DNA of 54,062 nt, taken from contig JAISVT010000014.1 in the NCBI GenBank assembly GCA_031271405.1, positions 1 through 54,062 of the forward strand, read 5' to 3'. The DNA is from Candidatus Endomicrobium macrotermitis. GTDB lineage: Bacteria > Elusimicrobiota > Endomicrobiia > Endomicrobiales > Endomicrobiaceae. Positions 44,456-51,683 of the stretch are shown piece after piece. Position numbers and translations under genes: made by a program. The notes under the pieces are model-generated. The model was given only the letters and a program-made list of their open reading frames with translations, searched no databases and was not told the DNA's origin. Numbering within the stretch: the first letter of the stretch is position 1; each line of letters starts with the position of its first letter.

Positions 44456-44725
44456 TTATTTTGCCGCCGCTCTGTCGTACTTGATTTTTAAAATGACCTG
44501 TGTCAACGAAAGAGCAAGAATAATACAATTTGATATTATCAGCGGAAGTTCATTAAGCATTATGCCGTAAATAATCCACAGAAAAACGCCCGCGGTAAAA
44601 ATCGCGAACATATGTACCGAAATGTCTTTTGCCGATTTTGTTTTCAGGGTTCTATATACCTGCGGAACAAAAGCGATCGTAGTGAAAAAACCCGCCAGAT
44701 AACCCAATACTTTAATTGAAAGCAT
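44456..44725 (-). CDS. SemiSWEET-type sugar transporter
   Basis: 89 residues with three membrane helices, the size of a SemiSWEET half transporter that works as a dimer. The PQ-loop mark is AFVPQVYRTLKTKSAKDIS in the first helix, followed by FTAGVFLWIIYGIMLNELPLIISN with the expected Asn. The family moves sugars by facilitated diffusion. The start overlaps the preceding EFR1 gene by 14 bases. Confidence 0.92.
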   Translation of the reverse strand: MLSIKVLGYLAGFFTTIAFVPQVYRTLKTKSAKDISVHMFAIFTAGVFLWIIYGIMLNELPLIISNCIILALSLTQVILKIKYDRAAAK

Positions 44726-45503
44726 TTTTCATTTCCTCTTCATTTAACGCTTTATAGCGTTTTTCCCTTGTTACCCGCGAATCCAGAGCCTGTTTCGGGC
44801 AATAAGACAGGCATCTTAAGCATAACTGGCATTTATTGCCGTCAAACGCGGGATATTCTTTCATCGAAATATTTTTGACCGGGCAAACCGAAACGCAAAG
44901 TCCGCATTTTGCGCATTTGTCTTTTACGGTTTTAAGGCCGATGATTTTTTGTGAAAAAGCAGTTTCCCAAAGTCCGGTTATAAATGAAGAAACCGCGAAA
45001 CAAAATTTAAAGAACGCGTTTGTTTTTTCAGGTTTTGCCGTACCGTCCGCTATTTCCTGCGCGAAAGCGGTTATCTTTTTAAACGCTTTTTCTTTCTTTG
45101 CTTTGTTTTTTTCTTCGTTTTGTATAAGGATCCAGTTGTTCGGCATTCTAAAGCCTTTTGCCGCAATAAGCGAATACCCTTTGTCTTTTAAAATGCCGCC
45201 TATGGACGCTTCGGCTCTTAACGACGAATCTCCCATGGTCGAAAATACGAAAGTTTCCGTACCGAAAGCCTGAGGCAGGTTTTTGATAAATTTTCTTACG
45301 AACGGGTAGGTATTCCAGCACGCTATCGGAAACGCAATTCCTATCGTTTTCGTAAAATCTATTTCCAGGGGATTTGCTTTTTCTATATTTATGAGTCTTG
45401 CGGTTATGCCGTTTTGTTCGAAGACAGAAGATACTTTTTTTGCGGCCAGATAAGTGTTTCCGGTGCCGCTGAAAAAGTATATGTCAGCAGATTTGCTTTT
45501 CAT
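44712..45503 (-). CDS. EFR1-type flavodoxin-ferredoxin protein
   Basis: 263 residues from the chosen ATG. The N-terminal half is a flavodoxin-like fold with the FMN phosphate loop FFSGTGNTYLAAKK and FSTMGDSSLRAE. The C-terminus has two 4Fe-4S sets: CAKCGLCVSVCPVKNI and CQLCLRCLSYCPKQAL. Such proteins shuttle electrons in anaerobes; the partner is not known. The ATG at 45503 is preferred to a TTG at 45530. Either start lies inside the 3' end of mnmG, so translation is probably coupled. Confidence 0.9.
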   Translation of the reverse strand: MKSKSADIYFFSGTGNTYLAAKKVSSVFEQNGITARLINIEKANPLEIDFTKTIGIAFPIACWNTYPFVRKFIKNLPQAFGTETFVFSTMGDSSLRAEASIGGILKDKGYSLIAAKGFRMPNNWILIQNEEKNKAKKEKAFKKITAFAQEIADGTAKPEKTNAFFKFCFAVSSFITGLWETAFSQKIIGLKTVKDKCAKCGLCVSVCPVKNISMKEYPAFDGNKCQLCLRCLSYCPKQALDSRVTREKRYKALNEEEMKNAFN

Positions 45504-47271
45504 CTTTTTTCTGTTTCCTTTGCTTTTCAAGATGTATAGTAAGTATGGCTATGTCGGAAGGTTTTATCGAACTGATTCTCGAAGCCTGCCCTAAAGTCTG
45601 CGGGCGGACTTTGTTAAGCCTTTCTTTGCTCTCTGCGGATAAAGATTCCAGAGAGTCGTAATCGAAATTGTCCGGAATTTTGCGGTCTTCGTTTTTTTTC
45701 ATTTTGGAGACCGTTTTTCTTTGGATTTCTATATAGCCTTCGTATTTTTTATGTATGTTTACTTCTTCTTCGGCTTTTTCCAAAGACCACGGAGCCAACT
45801 CTTCGTCGTATGCGATATTATCCGTATTTCCGTCATAAATGTCAAGCAAAGTTTTTTTGTAAAGTTCGAATTTTTTATACATCGCGTCGGATATAAGTCC
45901 TATCGAACGCCCTATGTCCATAAGGCGCAGATCGGCGTTGTCGTTTCTTATCGAAAGCCTGTACTCGGCTCTTGAAGTAAACATTCTGTAAGGCTCGTCC
46001 GCGCCTTTTGCCGTTATGTCGTCAATGAGAATTCCTATGTAAGATTCGTTTCTGCCGAGTATAAGCGGGGATTTGCCGAAAAGTTTAAGTCCGGCGTTGA
46101 CGCCCGCGATAAACCCCTGGGCTGCCGCTTCTTCATAACCGGTAGTTCCGTTAATCTGCCCTCCGAGGAAAAGATTTTCCACGGTTTTTGTTTCAAGAGA
46201 GTTTTTTACCTGCAGAGGGTTTGCGTAATCGTATTCTATGGCATAGGCGTATCTTATGATTTTTGCGTTTTCAAGCCCGGAAACGGAATTGACCATTTTT
46301 TCCTGCAAATCGAAAGGAAGTCCCGTATAAAGACCGTTCAAATAAACTTCGTTAGTATTGTATCCTTCGGGTTCTGCAAAAATCTGATGCCTGATTTTTT
46401 CGGGGTATCTTTGTATCTTTTCTTCTATTGACGGGCAGTATCTCGGGCTTTTGCTGTTGCCGCCGTTTATGTTAACGGACGACAAGTCAAGGTTTTCGGC
46501 CGCCATTTTGTGCGTTTCCGGATTTGTGTAAGTCATCCAGCAGGAGATTTGTTTCAGGTTTTGTCTCCACTTCGAAACTTCCGTAAAATGGGAAAAAGGC
46601 CGGGGTTTTTCGTCGCCGGGCTGTTCGGTCATTTTAGAATAGTCTATGGAATTTCCGTTGACTCTGGGAGGCGTTGTGGTTTTAAACCTCGAAAGCGTTA
46701 ATCCGCAGTCTCCTGTCAGCGATTTTGAAAGATGCGCGGCTTCTTTTTCGTTAAACCTTCCGCCGCCGAAAGAAGCTTTTCCCGAGTGTATCGTGCCGTT
46801 TAAAAAAGTGCCTGCAGTGATTATTACCGCCCGGGATTCGATAATTTCTCCCGTCAAAACTTTTACCCCGCAGGCTTTTGCGTTTTTAACTATTATTGAT
46901 GCGGCTTCGGATTGCAAAATGTCGAGATTGCCGGTATTTTCAAGCGTTTTTGCCATCATTATCGAATATAACTGTTTGTCGCATTGTGCCCTGGGCGACC
47001 ATACGGCGGGACCTCTTGAACTGTTTAGCATTTTAAACTGAAGGCCGCAATGATCCGTATTCCACGCCATTTCGCCGCCGAGCGCGTCTATTTCGCGCAC
47101 GATTTGCCCTTTGGCGATTCCGCCGATTGCGGGGTTGCACGGCATTCTGGCTATGGAATCGACATCCATGGTGATTACGAGAGTTTTCAAACCCGTTCTT
47201 GCGCATGCCAGCGCGGCTTCGCAGCCCGCATGGCCTGCTCCGACTATGATTACATCGTATTTCTTTTCCAT
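45484..47271 (-). CDS. mnmG: tRNA uridine-5-carboxymethylaminomethyl modification enzyme MnmG
   Basis: 595 residues, near the usual length. With MnmE it installs the cmnm5 group on the wobble uridine of several tRNAs, using FAD and folate. The FAD site is VIIVGAGHAGCEAALACARTG, followed by CNPAIGGIAKGQIVREIDALGG, GTFLNGTIHSGKASFGGGR, FLGGQINGTTGYEEAAAQGFIAG and TSRAEYRLSIRNDNADLRL. Both conserved Cys-containing motifs of the family (CNPAIGG and the C-terminal helical part) are in place. AAAGGA precedes the ATG. It heads the four-gene minus-strand cluster. Confidence 0.97.
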   Translation of the reverse strand: MEKKYDVIIVGAGHAGCEAALACARTGLKTLVITMDVDSIARMPCNPAIGGIAKGQIVREIDALGGEMAWNTDHCGLQFKMLNSSRGPAVWSPRAQCDKQLYSIMMAKTLENTGNLDILQSEAASIIVKNAKACGVKVLTGEIIESRAVIITAGTFLNGTIHSGKASFGGGRFNEKEAAHLSKSLTGDCGLTLSRFKTTTPPRVNGNSIDYSKMTEQPGDEKPRPFSHFTEVSKWRQNLKQISCWMTYTNPETHKMAAENLDLSSVNINGGNSKSPRYCPSIEEKIQRYPEKIRHQIFAEPEGYNTNEVYLNGLYTGLPFDLQEKMVNSVSGLENAKIIRYAYAIEYDYANPLQVKNSLETKTVENLFLGGQINGTTGYEEAAAQGFIAGVNAGLKLFGKSPLILGRNESYIGILIDDITAKGADEPYRMFTSRAEYRLSIRNDNADLRLMDIGRSIGLISDAMYKKFELYKKTLLDIYDGNTDNIAYDEELAPWSLEKAEEEVNIHKKYEGYIEIQRKTVSKMKKNEDRKIPDNFDYDSLESLSAESKERLNKVRPQTLGQASRISSIKPSDIAILTIHLEKQRKQKKDEKQIC

Positions 47272-47293
47272 AAAATCCTTTATATTTTAATGA

Positions 47294-47323
47294 ATTTTAC
47301 TATTTTTAAATTGCCAAAATCAA
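47294..47323 (-). promoter_or_regulatory. Promoter of the mnmG cluster
   Basis: Minus strand TTGATT (47323-47318), 18-base spacer, TAAAAT (47299-47294), starting about 15 bases before the ATG, which leaves room for AAAGGA. Confidence 0.55.
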
Positions 47324-47334
47324 GAAAACGAAAA

Positions 47335-47364
47335 TTGCCGTTTTGCACCGTTGTTTGATATAAT
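47335..47364 (+). promoter_or_regulatory. Promoter of lemA
   Basis: TTGCCG (47335-47340), 18-base spacer, perfect TATAAT (47359-47364), about 34 bases upstream of the start region. It is back to back with the mnmG promoter. Confidence 0.6.
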
Positions 47365-47404
47365 GCATAATATTGTATAAATCGCCGTTTTGGCGGGGGG
47401 ATAA

Positions 47405-47998
47405 ATGTCTGCTTCCGTTTTGATAACAGTTCTTGTTTCAGGTCTTTTGTTTATTGCCGTTGCGGTTATCGCCGTAGGAATTTATAATTCGCTGATAACT
47501 TTAAAAATCAATATAGACAGGGCTGTGTCCAATATCGACGTTTTGGCAAAGCAGAGATTTGACGAAATACCCAATCTTGTCAAAGTGTGCAGCGTATATA
47601 TGAACTATGAAAAAGAAACTTTGCAAAAAATCATAGAAGCCAGAAACGTGTTTTTAAAAGCTTCCGGCGGTCAGGAAACCGTAAACGCGGATTTGGGGTT
47701 AGAGTCAGCTTTGAAATCTTTATATGCCGTTGCGGAAGATTATCCCGAATTAAAAGCGGACGCGCAATTTTTAAACCTTCAGAAGAGAATTACCGCCCTT
47801 GAAAACAATATTGCCGGAAGGCGCGAATTTTATAACGCCTCGGTCGCTTTATACAATGCCAGGATTTTCCAGATTCCGGATATTATCGTCGCGAGAATTT
47901 TGAACTTGAAAGAAAAACCGATGTTTAGCGCGGAAAGCGCGGACGAGCTTAAGCCCGTCAAAGTTTCCGTAAAATACCGGTCGGGAGAACCGCAATGA
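47405..47998 (+). CDS. LemA family protein
   Basis: 197 residues. One N-terminal membrane helix (about 7-28) followed by the LemA helical domain: YNSLITLKINIDRAVSNIDVLAKQRFDEIPNLVKVC, YMNYEKETLQKIIEARN, and YPELKADAQFLNLQKRITALENNIAGRREFYN, all typical. The function of LemA is not settled; it is an anchored protein with a helical extracytoplasmic or cytoplasmic part. It overlaps the next gene by ATGA, and LemA and GIDE proteins are commonly found together. Confidence 0.95.
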   Translation: MSASVLITVLVSGLLFIAVAVIAVGIYNSLITLKINIDRAVSNIDVLAKQRFDEIPNLVKVCSVYMNYEKETLQKIIEARNVFLKASGGQETVNADLGLESALKSLYAVAEDYPELKADAQFLNLQKRITALENNIAGRREFYNASVALYNARIFQIPDIIVARILNLKEKPMFSAESADELKPVKVSVKYRSGEPQ

Positions 47999-48849
47999 AA
48001 AACGCGCTTGCGTTTATGTCGTTTGCTCTGCTTTTGGTGCTTTCGATTTTTGCCTGCGGTATGTTGAACGCCCCGAAATGGTTGACCGATATCGTTATTT
48101 TGGCCGCGGGCGTATATGCCTATATTGAAAGTTTTGCCAAATACAAAATATTCAGGCGCGTAAGAGATACCGCTACTTCTAAAATAGGCTCTCTTCCGGT
48201 GGGTTTTGTCGAAATATACGGAAAAGCGAAAAGATTTCCGGGAATGCACGAGATTTATTATTATCTGTCGAACAGGAACAATTTTGACTGGTTTTCAAAC
48301 CTGATTTTTTCTCCCAAAGACAGCCTGGTCGCAAAACCGTTTTACATAGAAGATGAAACGGGAAAAGTTTACGTGGATCCTTTTTGCGCCGAAATGGTAT
48401 TGGATTATAAAACCCGCTTTGACGGAGAATTTGTTTACAGGGAAGCGGAAATAAAAGAAGGAGATTATGTTTACTGCCTTGGTTCGGTTCAAAGAAAAGA
48501 CGTTTCCGATATTTCGGCTGAAATCAATAAAGCTCTTAAAGATGCAAAGGCGAATAAAGAAAAGATGAAGCGGTTCGACAAAAACCGCGACGGAAAAATA
48601 AGCGAAGAAGAGTGGTTTGAAGCTAGAAAATTCATTGAAAACGAAGTTTTAAACAAAAATTTGAATAAAAACGACATATATCTTCCGGTTATAGGAAAAA
48701 GCGCGTACGATCCGGTTTTTGTAATATCCCAAAAAAGCGAAAAAGAGATCGTGAAGAGATTTTTTATCAAATACGTCCTGACTCTTGCGGCCGGAATCGC
48801 CTTGACCGCGTTTATGCTGGCTCGCGTTTTTTTAGCGCTTCCGCTTTGA
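47995..48849 (+). CDS. GIDE-domain membrane protein with an inserted EF-hand
   Basis: 284 residues: one or two N-terminal membrane helices (3-45), a GIDE-type beta domain (about 50-170, with VGFVEIYGKAKRF and EIKEGDYVYCLGSVQRK), and a C-terminal helix (about 258-280). Between the last two lies a canonical calcium-binding EF-hand loop, DKNRDGKISEEE at 195-206, with all oxygen ligands at positions 1, 3, 5 and 12 and Gly at 6. GIDE proteins are bacterial relatives of the MUL1 ubiquitin ligase without the RING. The EF-hand suggests Ca2+ control. It is translationally coupled to lemA. Confidence 0.85.
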   Translation: MKNALAFMSFALLLVLSIFACGMLNAPKWLTDIVILAAGVYAYIESFAKYKIFRRVRDTATSKIGSLPVGFVEIYGKAKRFPGMHEIYYYLSNRNNFDWFSNLIFSPKDSLVAKPFYIEDETGKVYVDPFCAEMVLDYKTRFDGEFVYREAEIKEGDYVYCLGSVQRKDVSDISAEINKALKDAKANKEKMKRFDKNRDGKISEEEWFEARKFIENEVLNKNLNKNDIYLPVIGKSAYDPVFVISQKSEKEIVKRFFIKYVLTLAAGIALTAFMLARVFLALPL

Positions 48850-48874
48850 TTTTATTATCAGGATTTAATAGAAT
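48846..48874 (+). promoter_or_regulatory. Promoter of gmk
   Basis: TTGATT (48846-48851), 17-base spacer, TAGAAT (48869-48874). The expected start is about 48881, 3 bases before the ATG. Confidence 0.6.
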
Positions 48875-48883
48875 AACGGGATT

Positions 48884-49486
48884 ATGAAAATAAAAGCAAA
48901 AGGCAGCATAGTGGTGGTTTCGGCTCCTTCCGGCGCGGGAAAAACTAGCGTCTGTAATGCCGTTATAGAAAGCGATAAAAATACCGTATATTCGGTTTCA
49001 TACACCACAAGAAAACCCAGAGAAGGCGAAAAAAACGGCTCCGAATATTTCTTTACAAATGAAGACAAATTCAAAAAAATGGCAAAAGAAGGCAAGTTTG
49101 CCGAATGGGCTAAAGTCCACGGAAATTATTACGGGACTCCCAAATCTTTTTTGGATAAAACGTTAAGAAACGGCAAAAACGTTCTTTTGGACATAGACGT
49201 TCAGGGCGGTCTCGATATAAAAAAGCAATATCCCGAAGCCTGTATGATTTTTATAATGACCCCAGATTTAAAAACTTTGAAAAAACGTTTGGTTTCAAGA
49301 AATAAAGACAGCAAAGAAACGATCAAAATCCGCCTTGAAAACGCCGAAAAAGAATTGAAATCTCTTAACAAATACGAATATTTGGTTATAAACGGCAATT
49401 TAAACGAAGCGGTTGACCGCGTGAAAACAATAATAAAATCGCTTGATTACAGAATTAAAAAAGGGACGGTTTGTAAAGTTTCCTAA
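48884..49486 (+). CDS. gmk: Guanylate kinase
   Basis: Phosphorylates GMP to GDP with ATP. 200 residues. Walker A is APSGAGKTSV, the GMP-binding segment is YTTRKPREGEKNGSEYFF with the expected Arg and Tyr, then YYGTPKSF and LLDIDVQGG. No ribosome site is visible, and the promoter is so near that the message may be leaderless. It opens the run gmk, rpoZ, coaC, coaB, udg, priA. Confidence 0.97.
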   Translation: MKIKAKGSIVVVSAPSGAGKTSVCNAVIESDKNTVYSVSYTTRKPREGEKNGSEYFFTNEDKFKKMAKEGKFAEWAKVHGNYYGTPKSFLDKTLRNGKNVLLDIDVQGGLDIKKQYPEACMIFIMTPDLKTLKKRLVSRNKDSKETIKIRLENAEKELKSLNKYEYLVINGNLNEAVDRVKTIIKSLDYRIKKGTVCKVS

Positions 49487-49502
49487 ACAGGAGAGAAACA
49501 AA

Positions 49503-49769
49503 ATGGCATTGAATGAAGCGCAATTGGCGGAAGCGATATCCTCATCGAAAATCGGAAAATACGATTTGGTAAAACTTGCTTTGGACTGGATAGAAGTAAA
49601 AAAGCATGAAGAAGATTACAGAAGGTTAACGCAGTCTGAACTCATAAAAAAGTCTTTAGACGACGTTGTGGAAGGCGAGGCTACTCCCGCGAAAATAGAG
49701 GAACTCCGTAAAAAAATCAAAGCCAGAGAAAATAAACAGGCCGGCGAAGAAGAAAAAGCGCAAAAATGA
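49503..49769 (+). CDS. rpoZ: RNA polymerase omega subunit
   Basis: 88 residues. The small core-assembly subunit of RNA polymerase, recognised by the helical pattern KIGKYDLVKLALDWIEVKK and LTQSELIKKSLDDVVEG and by its place between gmk and the coenzyme A genes. The ATG at 49503 follows AGGAGA by 8 bases; an earlier ATG at 49443 lies inside gmk. The end is charged and variable. It overlaps coaC by ATGA. Confidence 0.88.
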   Translation: MALNEAQLAEAISSSKIGKYDLVKLALDWIEVKKHEEDYRRLTQSELIKKSLDDVVEGEATPAKIEELRKKIKARENKQAGEEEKAQK

Positions 49770-50311
49770 GTTTAAAAGGCAAAAATGTCATTCTCGGAGT
49801 GTGCGGAGCCATAGCGGCTTATAAAGCCTGCGACATAATAAGGGCTCTTGTAAAACTTGACGCGAACGTCGAGTGCATACTCACAAAAAACGGAGCGGAG
49901 TTCATAACGCCGCTTACGCTGCGGACTTTGTCAAAAAATGAAGTCCGCAGAGAAATGTTTGACGAGCCGGAAAAGTGGGAAATCGGCCATATATCCCTCG
50001 CCAAAAAGGCCGATATTATAGCTGTTGTTCCTGCCACTGCCGACATAATTTCAAGGCTTGCTTCCGGCAGAGCCGACGATTTGCTTACGTCGTGCGTGCT
50101 TGCCTCCAAAGCTAAAATAATGATTTGCCCTTCGATGAATACCGGTATGCTCGAACACAAGGCTACGCAAAACAATATAAATGTTTTAAAAAGTTACGGC
50201 TACAAATTCGTAAATCCGGAAAGCGGCGAACTGGCCTGCGGCGACATCGGAGACGGCAGGCTTGCGGGCGTTGAAACGATAGTTTCAGAAATAGTAAAGG
50301 AACTGTCCTGA
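49766..50311 (+). CDS. coaC: Phosphopantothenoylcysteine decarboxylase (CoaC, separate subunit)
   Basis: 181 residues, the flavoprotein half of what is often the fused CoaBC. Decarboxylates phosphopantothenoylcysteine for coenzyme A synthesis. Marks: VILGVCGAIAAYKACDIIRAL for FMN binding, the His in GHISLAKKADIIAVVPATADII, and PSMNTGM in the substrate clamp. The ligase half is a distinct gene 3 bases downstream; the fused form is the more usual bacterial arrangement. Confidence 0.92.
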   Translation: MSLKGKNVILGVCGAIAAYKACDIIRALVKLDANVECILTKNGAEFITPLTLRTLSKNEVRREMFDEPEKWEIGHISLAKKADIIAVVPATADIISRLASGRADDLLTSCVLASKAKIMICPSMNTGMLEHKATQNNINVLKSYGYKFVNPESGELACGDIGDGRLAGVETIVSEIVKELS

Positions 50312-50314
50312 CAA

Positions 50315-50980
50315 ATGGCTTTAACGTTTTTGATAACTTCAGGATCCACGAAAGAATATATTGACCCCGTGCGTTTTATCGGCAACGATTCGTCCGGAAA
50401 AATGGGAACCGAACTTGCTCGGCAGGCGCTGAGAAAAAAACATAAAGTCATTTTCATAACCGGCAAATCCGAAATAAAACTCGAAACAAGCCTTCCCGAA
50501 CCGGTTGAAATAATAAAAACCGTAAGCGCTTCGGATATGTTTAAAGCCGTTAAAGAAAATTTTAAAAAAGCGGATATTATCATAGGCGCGGCCGCGGTTG
50601 CGGATTTCAGGCCGGTATCGCGCAGCAGGCATAAAATAAAAAAAGAATCGGCGCTTCCCGTAATAAAACTGAAAAAAAATCCCGATATCATAGCTTATTG
50701 CGGTAAAAATAAAAAAAAACAGGTTGTGGCGGGATTTGCGCTTGAAACGCAAAATTTGGTTTTAAACGCGCAAAAGAAATTGAAACGCAAAAATCTTGAT
50801 TTAATCGCCGCAAACGGCAGCCGGAGTTTGGGTTCCGATAAAACTGCGGTTTGTTTGATTTCGCCGGAACTAGGCGTTAAATCTCTTAAACAAGCTTCGA
50901 AAAACATTATCGCGGGAAAGATTATAGATGAAACAATCCGAATATTTGAACGTATTAAAACTCACAAAAAGAACTCTTGA
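50315..50980 (+). CDS. coaB: Phosphopantothenate-cysteine ligase (CoaB, separate subunit)
   Basis: 221 residues, the CTP-dependent ligase half of the CoaBC system. It shows ITSGSTKEYIDPVRFIGNDSSGKMG for nucleotide and substrate binding, AAAVADFRP and the KKNPDIIAY segment, and VVAGFALETQN. Its start lies 3 bases after coaC, and its end overlaps the uracil-DNA glycosylase gene by 53 bases in another frame. Confidence 0.92.
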   Translation: MALTFLITSGSTKEYIDPVRFIGNDSSGKMGTELARQALRKKHKVIFITGKSEIKLETSLPEPVEIIKTVSASDMFKAVKENFKKADIIIGAAAVADFRPVSRSRHKIKKESALPVIKLKKNPDIIAYCGKNKKKQVVAGFALETQNLVLNAQKKLKRKNLDLIAANGSRSLGSDKTAVCLISPELGVKSLKQASKNIIAGKIIDETIRIFERIKTHKKNS

Positions 50981-51683
50981 AGAATATTCAAACTGGGGAG
51001 AAGACGAATTGCGTAAATTTCAGGTTTCCGAAACGCAAAAAAGCGCGTCCGCCGCGAAACAGCCCGAACCGCAGGCGAAGCAGGCTTTGCCTTCCGATAA
51101 ACTTTTGCGGTCTTTAAAAGACGAAACTTCAAAATGCGGGAAATGTCCGCTCGGCGCAAGCCGGCTGACATGCGTTTTCGGCGAAGGTTCGCCGAATGCC
51201 GATCTTATGTTTGTCGGCGAAGGACCGGGCTACGAAGAAGACCATAAAGGGCTTCCCTTTATAGGCCGCGCCGGGCAGCTTTTGACGAAAATAATAGAAG
51301 CCATGGGTTTTACCAGAGAAACTGTTTATATAGCAAATATCGTAAAATGCCACCCTATGAAAGATCCGTCAGATCCCGAAAAACGCTCAAACGACAGGCC
51401 TCCGTCTTTTGAAGAAATGGAAACCTGCAGAACGTATCTTGACAGGCAGATTGAGATCATAAAGCCGAAAATAATAGTTACTTTGGGCGCGTCTTCGACG
51501 AAAGGTCTGTTGAAAACGGAAGAGTCCATAAGTTTGATCCGGGGTACGTTCAAAGAGTATAACGGAATTAAACTGCTGCCGACTTATCATCCCGCGGCTC
51601 TTTTAAGAAACCCGAACTTGAAAAAAGACGTATGGGCGGATATGAAGAAAGTTATGACTTATCTGAAAACGGGAGCGGCATGA
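50928..51683 (+). CDS. Uracil-DNA glycosylase, family 4 (Fe-S)
   Basis: 251 residues. Removes uracil from DNA. The first 60 residues are a variable helical extension. The catalytic domain has the first Fe-S Cys pair in KCGKCPLGASR, motif A as GEGPGYEEDHKGLPFIGRAGQLL, the Cys in NIVKCHP and CRTYL completing four ligands, and motif B THPAALLRNP as YHPAALLRNP. The start is inside coaB. The end overlaps the priA start by ATGA, so the gene is embedded in the operon. Confidence 0.93.
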   Translation: MKQSEYLNVLKLTKRTLEEYSNWGEDELRKFQVSETQKSASAAKQPEPQAKQALPSDKLLRSLKDETSKCGKCPLGASRLTCVFGEGSPNADLMFVGEGPGYEEDHKGLPFIGRAGQLLTKIIEAMGFTRETVYIANIVKCHPMKDPSDPEKRSNDRPPSFEEMETCRTYLDRQIEIIKPKIIVTLGASSTKGLLKTEESISLIRGTFKEYNGIKLLPTYHPAALLRNPNLKKDVWADMKKVMTYLKTGAA

